DNA from: Streptomyces sp. WM4235
GTDB taxonomy: Bacteria > Actinomycetota > Actinomycetes > Streptomycetales > Streptomycetaceae
Length of the DNA stretch: 62,651 nt
Direction of reading: 5' to 3'
Assembly: GCF_001279725.1 (NCBI RefSeq)
Contig: NZ_LGDE01000293.1
Location: 1-62,651 of the forward strand
Notes under the pieces: model-generated
What the model was told of the DNA's origin: nothing
Databases searched by the model: none
Seen by the model: only the letters and a program-made list of their open reading frames with translations
Position numbers and translations under genes: made by a program
Part shown: one piece after another, positions 34,495 through 44,872 of the stretch
How positions within the stretch are numbered: position 1 is the first letter of the stretch
Layout of the letters: every line of letters starts with the position of its first letter

Positions 34495-34949
34495 TGGGCC
34501 CGGTGGATGGAATCGAACTGTTCCTGCTGGGCCGGGCCTTGATGAAGCTCGGCGAGGAAGCCCTGCCCGAGCCCCCGGGCGGATCCGGTCAGTACGCCGG
34601 CAGCACCCGCTCGGTGGTGATCGTGGCAGGGGACATCGCCGCGCATCCGGACACCACCGTCGGCGAGACCGCGCTGCGCACGGGCCTGCCGCAGAGCCAG
34701 GTGTCGGGTGCCGTGGCCCGGTTGCGCGAGGTGGGATCGGTGGAGACCGCGCCCGATCCGGCCGATCGCCGGCGCACGCTCGTACGCCAGTCCCCCGAGG
34801 TCTCCGCGCGTGTGGCCGCCGTGCGGGCCGCCGGCGCCTCCAAGGTCGAGGAGGCCCTCGCCCGGACGCTCGGAGAGGCGGAGGCGGAACGGCTGCCGAC
34901 GGTCACCGAGGCCCTGGAGGTACTGGCCCGCCATCTGGTACGCCCCTGA
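34494..34949 (+). CDS. MarR-family transcriptional regulator
   Basis: A 151-aa protein with a MarR winged helix: VGETALRTGLPQSQVSGAVARLREVGSVETAPDPADRRRTLVRQS. The GTG at 34494 is used; a second in-frame GTG follows at 34503. Helical ends would form the dimer interface. It is divergent from the alpha/beta hydrolase and likely binds the 14-bp array between them. Confidence 0.8.
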   Translation: MGPVDGIELFLLGRALMKLGEEALPEPPGGSGQYAGSTRSVVIVAGDIAAHPDTTVGETALRTGLPQSQVSGAVARLREVGSVETAPDPADRRRTLVRQSPEVSARVAAVRAAGASKVEEALARTLGEAEAERLPTVTEALEVLARHLVRP

Positions 34950-34984
34950 GGACGCCGCCGGCAGCGCCTCACTCCCCCGCGCCG

Positions 34985-35040
34985 GCGCACCCCGTCGGCG
35001 CGGGCGCACCCCGTCGGCGCGGGCGCACCCCCTCGGCGCC
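34985..35040. repeat. 19-bp tandem repeat between convergent genes
   Basis: GCGCACCCCGTCGGCGCGG is present at 34985-35003 and 35004-35022, with a partial third unit (GCGCACCCCCTCGGCGCC). The rest of the 138-bp gap is similar low-complexity CCTCACC/GTCGAC sequence. No coding function apparent. Confidence 0.75.
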
Positions 35041-35087
35041 GCCTCACCCGTCGACACCTCACCCCGTCGACGTCACCTCACGTCACC

Positions 35088-35990
35088 TCACCCCGCCGGC
35101 CCGGACCGCCCCGCCAGGGTCGTGAACGCCGCCAGGTCCTCGGCGACAGCCCGGGACACCGCGTCCCGCTGCTCGTTCAGGTAGAAGTGCCCGCCGGGGA
35201 AGCCGCGGAAGGTGAAGGCCCCCGTGGTCAACTCCCGCCAGGCCATGGCCTCGGACACGCCTACCCGGGGGTCGGACTCACCGGTCAACACGCTCATCGG
35301 GGCGCGCAACACCGGTCCGGGCACGTGCCGATGGGTCTCCACGGCGTGGTAGTCGCCGCGCAGCGCCGGCAGGATCAGCTCGCGGAAGTCCGGATTGGCC
35401 AGGAGTCTGGCGTCGGTGCCGGCGAGTTCGCTCACCAGGGCGATCAGCGCGTCGTCGTCCCGCGGGTCGACGCCCTCGGAGCGCTCGATCAGCGGCGAGC
35501 GACGTCCGGACAGGATCACACCGCGGGGGGCCGTGCCCGCGTTCTCCAAGCGGCGCGTCAACTCGTAGGCGATGAGGGCGCCCATGCTGTGTCCGAACAG
35601 CACCAACGGCCGCTCCCGCCACGGCCTCAGCGCCTCCAGCAGCCCGTCGACCATCGCGTCGATGCTGCCCGGAACCGGCTCGCCGATGCGCTCCTGGCGC
35701 CCGGGGTACTGGGCGACGAGCACCTCGGCACACGGGGCCAGGGCCGCGGAGAACGGGTGGTAGTAGGCGGCGCCGCCGCCCGCGTGCGGAAGGAACACGA
35801 GGGTCGGCGCGGAACCGGAAGACGGCTCGGGGTGGAAACGGCGCAGCCAGGGCGAACCGGTCCTGCGGTCGAGAACGGGCGCGACGACGACATCCGGAGC
35901 GGGCGCGGGAACGGGACCTGGCGTGGCAACGGGGCCGGACGCGGCAACAGGGCCGGGCGCGGGGACGGAAGGGGGAGGGGGAGTCGTCAT
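35088..35990 (-). CDS. Type II thioesterase (GrsT/RifR-like)
   Basis: A 300-aa alpha/beta hydrolase of the editing-thioesterase family. FLPHAGGGAAYYHPF is the N-terminal hallmark, AQYPGRQERIGEP the second, GHSMGA the nucleophile elbow, and GGHFYLN the catalytic His. A Pro/Ala-rich extension of about 40 residues precedes the fold; a later start is possible. The start overlaps the MatB-like stop by 4 nt. Role: removing stalled or wrong acyl groups from PKS/NRPS carrier proteins, fitting a link to the polyketide cluster at the right end. Confidence 0.85.
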   Translation of the reverse strand: MTTPPPPSVPAPGPVAASGPVATPGPVPAPAPDVVVAPVLDRRTGSPWLRRFHPEPSSGSAPTLVFLPHAGGGAAYYHPFSAALAPCAEVLVAQYPGRQERIGEPVPGSIDAMVDGLLEALRPWRERPLVLFGHSMGALIAYELTRRLENAGTAPRGVILSGRRSPLIERSEGVDPRDDDALIALVSELAGTDARLLANPDFRELILPALRGDYHAVETHRHVPGPVLRAPMSVLTGESDPRVGVSEAMAWRELTTGAFTFRGFPGGHFYLNEQRDAVSRAVAEDLAAFTTLAGRSGPAG

Positions 35991-37345
35991 CGCCGGTCCT
36001 CCGAGTCGTTCGTCAGCAGCAGCTTCTTCTGCGGCTTGCCCATGGCGTTGCGCGGGATGGCGGTCACGAAGCGGACCTCGCGGGGGCGTTTGTGCACCGA
36101 CAGGTGCGCGGCGACGAAGTCGGTGAGTTCCGTGCCGGTGACGTCCTGCGCGACGACGAAGGCCACGATCCGTTGGCCGAGGTCCGCGTCCGGCAGCCCG
36201 ACCACGGCCGCCTCGCTGACCCGGGGATGGTCGAGGAGGGCGTTCTCGATCTCACCCGCGCCGATGCGGTACCCGCCGGATTTGATCAGGTCGATGGAGG
36301 CCCGGCCCACGATGCGGTGGACCCCGTCGGTCTCGTCGACGGCGGCGATGTCGCCGGTGCGGAACCACCCGTCCTCGGTGTACGCGGCGGCCGTCGCCTC
36401 GGGGCGGCCCAGGTATCCGGAGAACAGTGTCGGCCCGGTGAGCTGGAGTTCCCCGATCTCGGCACCCGGTTCGGCGGCGATACGGGTGCGGATGCCGCGC
36501 AGCGGGGTGCCGACCGTACCGGGTCGGACGTCTCCGCCGGCCCGGCCGCTGACGGTGATCAGGGTCTCGGTCATTCCGTAGCGCTCCACCGGGCGCAGGC
36601 CGGTCAGGGCCTCCAGGTCCCGGAAGACCGGTGCGGGCAGGGCGGCGCTGCCGGAGACGAGGAGCCGGGCGCGGGAGAGCGCGGCGGCCTCGGCCGGGGA
36701 GCCGGCGATCCGGGACCAGACGGTGGGGACTCCGAAGTACAGGCTGCCGGCGGCCTGCGCGTAGGCCTCGGGGGTGGGGCGGCCGGTGTGCACGAGCCGG
36801 CTGCCGGTGCGCAGTGCGCCGAGGACCCCGAGGACGAGTCCGTGTACGTGGAAGAGGGGCAGGCCGTGCACGAGGGTGTCCTCGGCGGTCCACTGCCAGG
36901 CCTCGGCGAGGGCGTCGAGGTCGGCGGCGATGGCGGCGGCCGTGAGGACCACGCCCTTGGGGGGTCCGGTGGTGCCGGACGTGTAGAGGATCAGGGCGGG
37001 GTCGGTCGGCCCGGCAGCGGGCGTGACGGGGGCGTCGGCGCGGCGGGTGTAGTCCACGTCGAGGAGCGCGGCGCCGGAGTCCCGGAGGATGTGCTCGCGT
37101 TCGGCGTGGCCGGCGTCGGGGGGCAGCGGTACGAGGGGTACCCCGGCGAGCAGCGCGCCCACGGTGGCAGCGACGGTCTCCAGGGAGGCGGTGGCCGTCA
37201 CGGCGACGGCCGGTGCGCCGCCGGCGGTGATGTCGCGGGCCACGGCGGAGGCCGCGCCGAGCAGTTCCTCGTAGGAGGTGGCGCGGCCGGCGACGGTGAG
37301 GGCGTCGGGGCGGTCTCCGTACACGCCGTCCAGTGCGGTGAGCAC
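35987..37345 (-). CDS. MatB-like malonyl-CoA synthetase
   Basis: A 452-aa ANL-family adenylating enzyme starting at GTG 37345 with GGGAG upstream. The P-loop is LYTSGTTGPPKG, followed by LPLFHVHGLVLGVLG, ERYGMTETL, the adenylate-binding WFRTGDIA, hinge and catalytic Lys in RNAMGKPQKK. The closeness of QWTAEDTLVHGLPLFHVHG and ARLLVSGSAALP to the streptomycete malonyl-CoA synthetase MatB (recalled) supports malonate or methylmalonate activation. It would supply extender units to the polyketide synthase. Coupled to the thioesterase by ATGA overlap. Confidence 0.8.
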   Translation of the reverse strand: MLTALDGVYGDRPDALTVAGRATSYEELLGAASAVARDITAGGAPAVAVTATASLETVAATVGALLAGVPLVPLPPDAGHAEREHILRDSGAALLDVDYTRRADAPVTPAAGPTDPALILYTSGTTGPPKGVVLTAAAIAADLDALAEAWQWTAEDTLVHGLPLFHVHGLVLGVLGALRTGSRLVHTGRPTPEAYAQAAGSLYFGVPTVWSRIAGSPAEAAALSRARLLVSGSAALPAPVFRDLEALTGLRPVERYGMTETLITVSGRAGGDVRPGTVGTPLRGIRTRIAAEPGAEIGELQLTGPTLFSGYLGRPEATAAAYTEDGWFRTGDIAAVDETDGVHRIVGRASIDLIKSGGYRIGAGEIENALLDHPRVSEAAVVGLPDADLGQRIVAFVVAQDVTGTELTDFVAAHLSVHKRPREVRFVTAIPRNAMGKPQKKLLLTNDSEDRR

Positions 37346-37440
37346 GCGGCAGCTCCCTGGTGATCCGATGGATGGTGGCAGGGTCAGGCTACGGGTCCGA
37401 TCGCCGGTCGGTGGCGAGGGGTTGCGTGCGTGAGCGGCCC

Positions 37441-37476
37441 GCGCCGTCGCGGCCCCCGAGGGAGCCGCGACGGCGC
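37441..37476. terminator. 13-bp stem hairpin downstream of gdhA
   Basis: Arms GCGCCGTCGCGGC (37441-37453) and GCCGCGACGGCGC (37464-37476) pair perfectly around a 10-nt loop, 39 nt past the leftward gdhA stop. A run of GCGGT/GCGGC units (37477-37505) follows on the gene side. Confidence 0.65.
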
Positions 37477-37514
37477 GGTGCGGCGCGGTGCGGTGCGGTG
37501 CGGCGCGGGTGGGC

Positions 37515-38945
<1,431 letters not shown>

Positions 38946-39067
38946 TCAGGCAGGGCTTGAGCTGATCGGACAAGTCCTCGGGCTCGCGGGAATTCCCTGG
39001 GGCACGGTGTGACGTGGACCGTATGATCGGCCGCACATCGGACGAGCCACACGACCGGGGGGCCTGC

Positions 39068-39559
39068 GTGGAAACGGTACGGTTCGCGTCACTGATCGCG
39101 GCGATGATCACGGTGGGGCTGATGAGCGGCCTCTTCTACGGGTTCTCCGTGTCCGTCATGCCGGCTCTCGAGCGCAGCGACGATCGGATCGTCATCGAGG
39201 TCATGCAACGCGTCAACGTCGCCATCCTCAACGGCTGGTTCCTGCTGGGCTATCTCGGCGCCCTGGTCTTCACCGGGCTGGCGCTGGGCCTGCACGTGGT
39301 GGACGGCCCTGATGGCGCGCTGGTGCCGCTGATCGCGGCGTTCGTCTGCTACGTCCTGGCGATGGTCGTGACGGGTGTGGTGAACATTCCGCTGAACAAC
39401 GCGTTGGAGAAGGCCGGCCCGGTCGATCGGATCGCCGACCCGGCCGCCGTTCGCCGCGCGTTCGAGAGCCCGTGGGTACGGGCCAACGTGTGGCGCACGC
39501 TGCTGTGCACGGCGAGCGCCGGGTTCCTGGCCTGGGCGCTGCTCGTCCAGGGCGCCTGA
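39068..39559 (+). CDS. DUF1772 (anthrone oxygenase-like) membrane protein, copy 1
   Basis: A 163-aa four-helix membrane protein. The GTG at 39068 is used (GGGG 5-6 nt upstream). Hallmarks are MSGLFYGFSVSVMPAL in helix 1 and NIPLNNALEKAG after helix 3, with a C-terminal WVRANVWRTLL. The DUF1772 family includes small cofactor-free anthrone oxygenases, but most bacterial members are uncharacterised. It converges on a paralogue at 39606-40133. Confidence 0.75.
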   Translation: METVRFASLIAAMITVGLMSGLFYGFSVSVMPALERSDDRIVIEVMQRVNVAILNGWFLLGYLGALVFTGLALGLHVVDGPDGALVPLIAAFVCYVLAMVVTGVVNIPLNNALEKAGPVDRIADPAAVRRAFESPWVRANVWRTLLCTASAGFLAWALLVQGA

Positions 39560-39605
39560 CGGCCGGGCGCCCGGCGAAGGGTCGCCGGCGGCCACCGGCC
39601 GCTGG

Positions 39606-40133
39606 TCAGCGGGTCGTGGTGGCCCGGCCGTACAGGATCAGCGCGCGGGTGAGCGCGGTGAGCGCGGCCGTGCACAGCAGGGTGCGGATGATGTTCGTGG
39701 TGACCCAGGTGCCCTTGAACTCGTCCACGATCGAGAAGTCGGTCAGTTTCGCCACGTCGCCACCGGCGGCCAGGTCGTTGTTCAGCGGGATGTTCACCGC
39801 GAAGGTGATGACCAGGACGACGAGGTAGGCGACGGCTGCCGAAGCGACCCACAGGGCGGTTCCGCGCCGGCCCGCGCGGAACTCGATGATCGCGGAGGCC
39901 ACGGCGGCCACCAGGGCGAGCAGGAACACGGTGACGAAGAGGCCGCTGCCGTCGATCGCCGCGTTGAAGGAGCGCATGGCGCTCACGTACGTACGGTTGT
40001 CGCCGTCCGCGAGGCCGGGCATCACCGAGACGTCGAAGGCGAGGAACAAGCCGGCCATCAGGCCCACGAGCACGGTCGAGAGCGCGAGAAGAGCCGTGGA
40101 CACGCGGGTGGCGCCGGCCGGATTCAGTGTCAT
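39606..40133 (-). CDS. DUF1772 membrane protein, copy 2
   Basis: A 175-aa paralogue of the neighbouring gene: MAGLFLAFDVSVMPGL, NIPLNNDLAAGG and WVTTNIIRTLLC occupy the same places. The ATG at 40133 was chosen (AGGA 9 nt upstream); GTG 40151 is an alternative. Function unknown. The pair probably arose by duplication and inversion. Confidence 0.75.
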   Translation of the reverse strand: MTLNPAGATRVSTALLALSTVLVGLMAGLFLAFDVSVMPGLADGDNRTYVSAMRSFNAAIDGSGLFVTVFLLALVAAVASAIIEFRAGRRGTALWVASAAVAYLVVLVITFAVNIPLNNDLAAGGDVAKLTDFSIVDEFKGTWVTTNIIRTLLCTAALTALTRALILYGRATTTR

Positions 40134-40221
40134 GGAAGCAGATCCTGGCACTCAACTCTCTTGACTGCCACGCTTTTTGACGGTGTGAAACTCTGTGATG
40201 ATCCCGGGTCGGCCCGCCCCT

Positions 40222-40926
40222 TCAGGAGAGCGCGCTGGGTTTCCTGGGTGGCGGAACGGCTCTGAGGAGTTCCCACAGGGGGCGGGAGCCGCCGGCCCAT
40301 TGGGCGAGGAGGTGGCGGTCGACGAGGTGGAGGTGCTGGGACTTGGCGAAGGCGAGCGCGGGTCCGGAGAAGCGGCCATTGGTGAGCATGACCAGGACGT
40401 CGCCGCCGTGGACCTGGCGGCCGGTGCCGTTGAGGACCTGGAGGTCCGGGGTGCCGACCGCGGAGCCGGACCAGCCGGCCTTGCGGTGCTTGCACTGGAT
40501 CACCCAGCGGCGGCCGTAGGGGTCGGTGGCTTTCACGTCCGCGCCGTTGTCGCCCCGTCCGCCGACCTTCTGGGCATCGGCGCAGCCGTCGCGGTGCATG
40601 AGGTCCCGTACGGCGAACTCGAAGTCGTTGTAGTGGAGGCCGTCGAGGTGCTCGACGGCGTAGCGCAGCCCCCGGGCCCGGACTCGTTCCCATCGGGCTG
40701 CCTCCTGGCGCCGTCGCAGCCAGACCCATCCGATACCGGCCGTTGCCACCAGGATCAGGATCATGACCCACGGGTGGGCGGCCAGCCATGACAGGAGTGC
40801 CATGACCAGGCTGAAGGCCACCGCGGCGGCCAGGCCGAGCAGCCACAGCTCCTCCGAACGGCCGCCCTTGCGACGCCGTGCGCCGCCACCGCGCTTGCGC
40901 CGCCTCGCGGGCGGGCGACGGGTCAC
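40222..40926 (-). CDS. Membrane-anchored Mrr-like restriction endonuclease
   Basis: A 234-aa protein. A very basic N-terminus (RRPPARRRKRGGGARRRK) precedes two membrane helices (LWLLGLAAAVAFSLVMALL and WVMILILVATAGIGWVWL). The soluble domain has the PD-(D/E)xK nuclease core of the Mrr type: VGGRGDNGADVKA then RWVIQCKHR. The GTG start at 40926 overlaps the upstream stop. Members are thought to cut modified or foreign DNA; membrane attachment may target incoming DNA. No methylase partner is encoded here. Confidence 0.78.
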   Translation of the reverse strand: MTRRPPARRRKRGGGARRRKGGRSEELWLLGLAAAVAFSLVMALLSWLAAHPWVMILILVATAGIGWVWLRRRQEAARWERVRARGLRYAVEHLDGLHYNDFEFAVRDLMHRDGCADAQKVGGRGDNGADVKATDPYGRRWVIQCKHRKAGWSGSAVGTPDLQVLNGTGRQVHGGDVLVMLTNGRFSGPALAFAKSQHLHLVDRHLLAQWAGGSRPLWELLRAVPPPRKPSALS

Positions 40927-41240
40927 CGACCGCTCGCCGTGTCGGGGAAGACGATCGGATACGAGACCGTCGGCTCCGGCCGAGGTGTGGGCCGGTTCTC
41001 CCACGCCGGCCACTTGATCGGATAGATCGGCCCGCCGGACGTCGATCGCGGTTGTGGTCGGGGTAACCCCTGCCCTGGCTCCGCGTCCGCCCCGGCCGTG
41101 GTGGGGCTGTTGCCGAGGATGAACACCCCGGCCACGATCAGGCCCAACAGGGCGGTCTCCCGGCGGGCCCCCGGTGGCAGCCGGAGATGGCCACTGACTT
41201 TGGTTCCGTCCGACTTCACATACGTGTTGATCCAGGGCAC
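40923..41240 (-). CDS. Hypothetical single-TM protein
   Basis: A 105-aa protein starting at GTG 41240 (GGGG upstream). It opens VPWINTYVKSDGTKVSGHLR, a pattern I associate with streptomycete hypothetical proteins, followed by one membrane helix (ETALLGLIVAGVFILGN) and a Pro-rich exported-side tail. It is coupled by GTGA overlap to the Mrr-like nuclease. Function unknown. Confidence 0.6.
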   Translation of the reverse strand: MPWINTYVKSDGTKVSGHLRLPPGARRETALLGLIVAGVFILGNSPTTAGADAEPGQGLPRPQPRSTSGGPIYPIKWPAWENRPTPRPEPTVSYPIVFPDTASGR

Positions 41241-41465
41241 AGCCGCATCCCCCTCAGTGGTCGCGTCGCGTCTGCCGGCGCAACCGGCCCATGAAAGCAC
41301 TTGCCACTGACAACACGTCACCCAAGTTCATCAAGTGTGATCATCCGCTGATGCGACATCGTTTTCCAGGCACTCGGGCCCGCGGCGACGACTCGGGCCC
41401 CGTCCCGGTCAGGCGTGCCGTGAACCTCGCCCCGAGCAACACCCCGCCCGCGTAATGTCCCTTGC

Positions 41466-42509
41466 GTGAATGAGGCGAACGCGACGGACAGGACCGAGAT
41501 CCCCGACGGCGTCCTCGCCGAACTGACCGGCGCGTTCGGCCTCGGAGCGGTGCGAGGGCAGCGGTATCTCGCCGACGGGCCGATGAACGCGAACTGGAAG
41601 GTGGACACCTCGGCCGGGGTGTTCGCACTCAAGCGGGTCACCGATGTGTCGCTCGATCGGTTGGTCCGCAACCTCGGGGTGTTGGCGTCCCTGGCCGCCG
41701 ATGGCGTTCCGGTCGGCGCTCCCGTGGCGACCGGCTCCGGCGCTCTGGCGGCGGAGGTCGCGGGAGGTGTGTGGTGCCTGTTCCCGTGGGCGGCCGGCGT
41801 GCACGTCCGTGGTGTCGACCTCAGCCTCGCCCAGGCCGGCTGTCTGGGGGCGCACCTGGGACGGCTCCACGAGAGTCTGGGGCGCGCCTGCCGCCTGGGG
41901 CTGCTCCCCGCGGTGCCCGGGATGGTGACCGCCGACGTGACGACGCCCGAGCGAGCGGTGGGGACGTCGGAGCGGCTGTCGCGTGCGGTGGCGGACAAGG
42001 GCACCGGCAGTGCCTTCGACCAGGCGGCCGTGGCCGCCCTGGAGCGGCGGCGGGTGCTGATCGGCGGGCATGCCGACGGCCGGCCGCGGGACGCGGTCCC
42101 GGTGGGCGGTCACGGGTGGACGCACGGTGATGTCCAGTACCGGAACCTGCTGTGGGGGGACGGCGAGCTGACCGCCGTTCTCGACTGGGACCGCGTCGGT
42201 GTCCGCCCGTACGCCGAAGAGGTCGCACGGACCGCCCAGGTGCAGTTCGGCGTGGACGGGGTGTTCGACCTCGCGCGGGTGTCGGCGTTCGTGCGCGGCT
42301 ACCGGTCCCTGCTCCCGCTGGAGACGCCCGCCCTGGTGGACGGCGTACGTCGGCTGTGGTGGAAGCGGATGACGGACTTCTGGCAGTTGGAGTTCCACTA
42401 CGACCGCGGTGACTTCTCCTGCGATGGGCTGTTCACCGCGGACGAGGCCTTGTTGCACTGGTGGACCGATCGCCTCGGTCAGGTGGAGGCAGCCTTCGTC
42501 GAGCAGTAG
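41466..42509 (+). CDS. Aminoglycoside phosphotransferase-fold kinase
   Basis: A 347-aa protein with the APH/choline-kinase core. The nucleotide-binding region includes NANWKVDTSAGVFALKRV, the catalytic loop is HGWTHGDVQYRNLL (Asp and Asn), and the metal-binding motif is AVLDWDRV. The GTG start at 41466 is preceded by a weak ribosome site. It would phosphorylate a small hydroxylated or amino metabolite, or a sugar; no substrate can be assigned. Confidence 0.78.
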   Translation: MNEANATDRTEIPDGVLAELTGAFGLGAVRGQRYLADGPMNANWKVDTSAGVFALKRVTDVSLDRLVRNLGVLASLAADGVPVGAPVATGSGALAAEVAGGVWCLFPWAAGVHVRGVDLSLAQAGCLGAHLGRLHESLGRACRLGLLPAVPGMVTADVTTPERAVGTSERLSRAVADKGTGSAFDQAAVAALERRRVLIGGHADGRPRDAVPVGGHGWTHGDVQYRNLLWGDGELTAVLDWDRVGVRPYAEEVARTAQVQFGVDGVFDLARVSAFVRGYRSLLPLETPALVDGVRRLWWKRMTDFWQLEFHYDRGDFSCDGLFTADEALLHWWTDRLGQVEAAFVEQ

Positions 42510-42549
42510 ATCCCCGAGTCTTCGAGAAGGGTCGGGCGGGCGTCGAGGC

Positions 42550-43245
42550 TCACGCTCCGGGGGCTCCGGCTCGGGGCGCGGGTCGGGGCACCGTGATCGC
42601 GGTGACGATGAGGCCGTCCCGGACCAGCCAGCCGCCGTCGAAGGAGTCGAGCCGGACCCCGTCGATCTCGGGGCCGGGCACCAGCAGCCTGGCGTGGAAA
42701 GTGGACCAGGCCGGGTCGACGGTGATCTCCGCGTCCTGGAAGTCCAGCCAGCGTCCGGTCAGCGGGTACCAGACCTTGTACACGCTCTCCTTGGCGCTGA
42801 AGAGGAGTCGCTCCCACTGCACCTCGGGTCGGCGGGCGGCGAGTTCGGGCAGCCAGGCGCGTTCCCCTTCGACGGTCACCAGGTCCGCGACGCCCCGGCT
42901 GCGCAGCGGCAGGTTGGGTTCGGCATCGATGCCCAGCGCGGCCACCTTCCCGGCGGGCGCCACGACGGCCGCCCGGTAGCCCTGGCAGTGGGTCATCGCG
43001 CCGACGAATCCGGCGGGCCACCGGGGCGCCCCCTTCGGGTCGCGCAGGATCGGCGCGGGGGCGACGCCGAGCTTGCCGAGGGCCTCGCGCGCGCAGCGCC
43101 GTACGGTCGCGAACTCCCGTCGGCGTCCGTCCTCGGCGCCCGCGACGAGGAGTTCCTCCTCGGGGTGGAGGTCGGCCAGGGCCCCGGGGTCGTCTGCGAA
43201 GGACTCCACGGCGGTCGTGCCCGGGGCCAGCAGTTCCTCGATCAT
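42550..43245 (-). CDS. Sfp/EntD-type 4'-phosphopantetheinyl transferase
   Basis: A 231-aa PPTase of the compact EntD-like class. Core motifs: GAPRWPAGFVGAMTHCQGY, the metal-binding LGIDAEPN, and the activation motif WERLLFSAKESVYKVWYPL. It transfers phosphopantetheine from CoA to carrier proteins, activating PKS/NRPS or fatty-acid ACPs. Start overlaps the metallophosphoesterase stop by 4 nt. The pairing with a phosphoesterase is frequent in streptomycetes (recalled). It could serve the PKS at the right end. Confidence 0.88.
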   Translation of the reverse strand: MIEELLAPGTTAVESFADDPGALADLHPEEELLVAGAEDGRRREFATVRRCAREALGKLGVAPAPILRDPKGAPRWPAGFVGAMTHCQGYRAAVVAPAGKVAALGIDAEPNLPLRSRGVADLVTVEGERAWLPELAARRPEVQWERLLFSAKESVYKVWYPLTGRWLDFQDAEITVDPAWSTFHARLLVPGPEIDGVRLDSFDGGWLVRDGLIVTAITVPRPAPRAGAPGA

Positions 43246-44084
43246 GTGCGCTCCGCGAGGATCCGTACGGCGCCCGCCGGGGCGGTGGCGCGTTGCTTCC
43301 ACTCTCTCGGGTACCCCAGGGAGACCTCGTGGTGTGGGATCCCGTCCTGGTGGATCAGGCGCGGGATGTGCAGGTGTCCGTAGACCACGGCCGCCGCCCG
43401 GAAGCGGACGGGCCAGTCCTCGGTGGCCTCTGTTCCGCACCACAGGGCGAACTCGGGGAACCGCAGGACGCGGGTGGGTTCGCGGACCAGCGGATAGTGG
43501 TTGACCAGCACGGTCGGCAGGTGGTCCGGGATCTCGGCGAGCCGCGCGGCGGTGTGCGCGACGCGTGCCCGGGACCACGCCTGGCGGCTGGGGTAGGGGT
43601 CGGGGTGGAGGTAGAACTCGTCCGTGCAGACGACCCCGGCCCGCTCGGCGATGTCCATGGCCTCCTGCCGGGTACGGGCTCCGGCGGGCCGGAACGTGTA
43701 GTCGTACAGCAGGAAGAGCGGGGCGACGGCGACGGGGCCGCCGGCGCCCTCCCACACCGGGTACGGGTCCTCGGGGGTGATGACGCCCAGGCGGCGGCAG
43801 ATGGCGACGAGGTGGTCGTAGCGGGCCTGGCCGCGCAGTTGGACCGGGTCGGCGGCGGTGGTCCACAGTTCGTGGTTGCCCGGCGCCCAGATCACCTTGG
43901 CGAACCGGTCGCTGAGCAGCCGGAGGGTGTCCTCGAAGTCGACGGTGGACTCGCTGACGTCCCCGGCGAGCAGCAGCCAGTCGTGTTCCGTCTCCGGTCG
44001 CAGGCCGTCGACGACCTTCTTGTTCTCGTCGTGGCGGACGTGCAGGTCGCTGATGGCCAGCAGCCTGCCGGGGCCGGTCGGCAT
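43242..44084 (-). CDS. Calcineurin-type metallophosphoesterase
   Basis: A 280-aa phosphoesterase with all five metal-site motifs: ISDLHVRHD, LLAGDVSE, PGNHELW, LVNHYPL and YGHLHIP. It probably uses two divalent metals to cleave phosphomonoesters or diesters. It shares TGATG with the upstream thioesterase and an ATGA overlap with the PPTase, so the three genes form one operon; a role in carrier-protein phosphopantetheine turnover is conceivable but unproven. Confidence 0.85.
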   Translation of the reverse strand: MPTGPGRLLAISDLHVRHDENKKVVDGLRPETEHDWLLLAGDVSESTVDFEDTLRLLSDRFAKVIWAPGNHELWTTAADPVQLRGQARYDHLVAICRRLGVITPEDPYPVWEGAGGPVAVAPLFLLYDYTFRPAGARTRQEAMDIAERAGVVCTDEFYLHPDPYPSRQAWSRARVAHTAARLAEIPDHLPTVLVNHYPLVREPTRVLRFPEFALWCGTEATEDWPVRFRAAAVVYGHLHIPRLIHQDGIPHHEVSLGYPREWKQRATAPAGAVRILAERT

Positions 44085-44872
44085 CAGGCGGCCCCCAACG
44101 CGCTCGCGCCGCTGCGGTGGAGTGCGGCGCGGATGACGGCGGCCACCTGCGGAACGCTGTGGTCGAGGTAGAAGTGCCCGCCGGGCAGGATCCGTACGTC
44201 GCTGCCCGCGGCGGTGTGCACCCGCCAGGCGGCGGCGTCCTCGACGGGGACGACGGGGTCGCGGTCGCCGACGAGCACGGTGAAGGGCACGTCGAGGGGG
44301 CGGCCGGGCTGCCAGGCGTAGGAACCGATGGCCTTGTAGTCGGCGCGCAGGGGCGGCATGACCATCTCCAACAGGTCGGGGTCGTCGAAGACCCTCCCGA
44401 CCGTCCCGCCGAGCGTGCGGATCATGGCGATCACCTTCTCGTCGGTGTCCAGCCGGTCGCTGGCGCTGCCGAGCGGGGTCGGGGCGAACCGGCCGGACAG
44501 GAACAGCCGCTCGGGGGCGGGCAGTCCGCGCCGGTCGAGTTCGCGGGTCAGCTCGTACGCGAGCACGGCACCCATGCTGTGCCCGAAGAAAGCGTACGGG
44601 CGATCGTCGCCCCGGCGGCCGGGCCCGGGCATCGAGGTGGCGGCGAGTTCGTCGGCGAGCGCGGTGACGAGCCGGCCTATGTCGTCCACGGCGGGTTCCA
44701 TCCGGCGGTCCTGACGGCCGGGGTACTGCACGGACAGGACATCGAACTCGGGGGTCAGCTCCTGCGACAGCGCGAGGTAGGCGCTGGCCGCGCCGCCCGC
44801 GTGGGGAAAGCAGAACAGGCGCGTGTCGCTGTCGGACGCGGGGCCGAACCGCCGGAACCAGTCATTGGCCAT
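44084..44872 (-). CDS. Type II thioesterase
   Basis: A 262-aa editing thioesterase: RLFCFPHAGGAASAY, VQYPGRQDRRMEPA, nucleophile elbow FGHSMGA, and GGHFYLDH His. Length and motifs are standard for the stand-alone TEs that rescue misprimed PKS/NRPS assembly lines. First gene of the TE-phosphoesterase-PPTase operon. It is clearly a paralogue of the 35088-35990 product but lacks its Pro-rich N-terminus. Confidence 0.88.
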   Translation of the reverse strand: MANDWFRRFGPASDSDTRLFCFPHAGGAASAYLALSQELTPEFDVLSVQYPGRQDRRMEPAVDDIGRLVTALADELAATSMPGPGRRGDDRPYAFFGHSMGAVLAYELTRELDRRGLPAPERLFLSGRFAPTPLGSASDRLDTDEKVIAMIRTLGGTVGRVFDDPDLLEMVMPPLRADYKAIGSYAWQPGRPLDVPFTVLVGDRDPVVPVEDAAAWRVHTAAGSDVRILPGGHFYLDHSVPQVAAVIRAALHRSGASALGAA

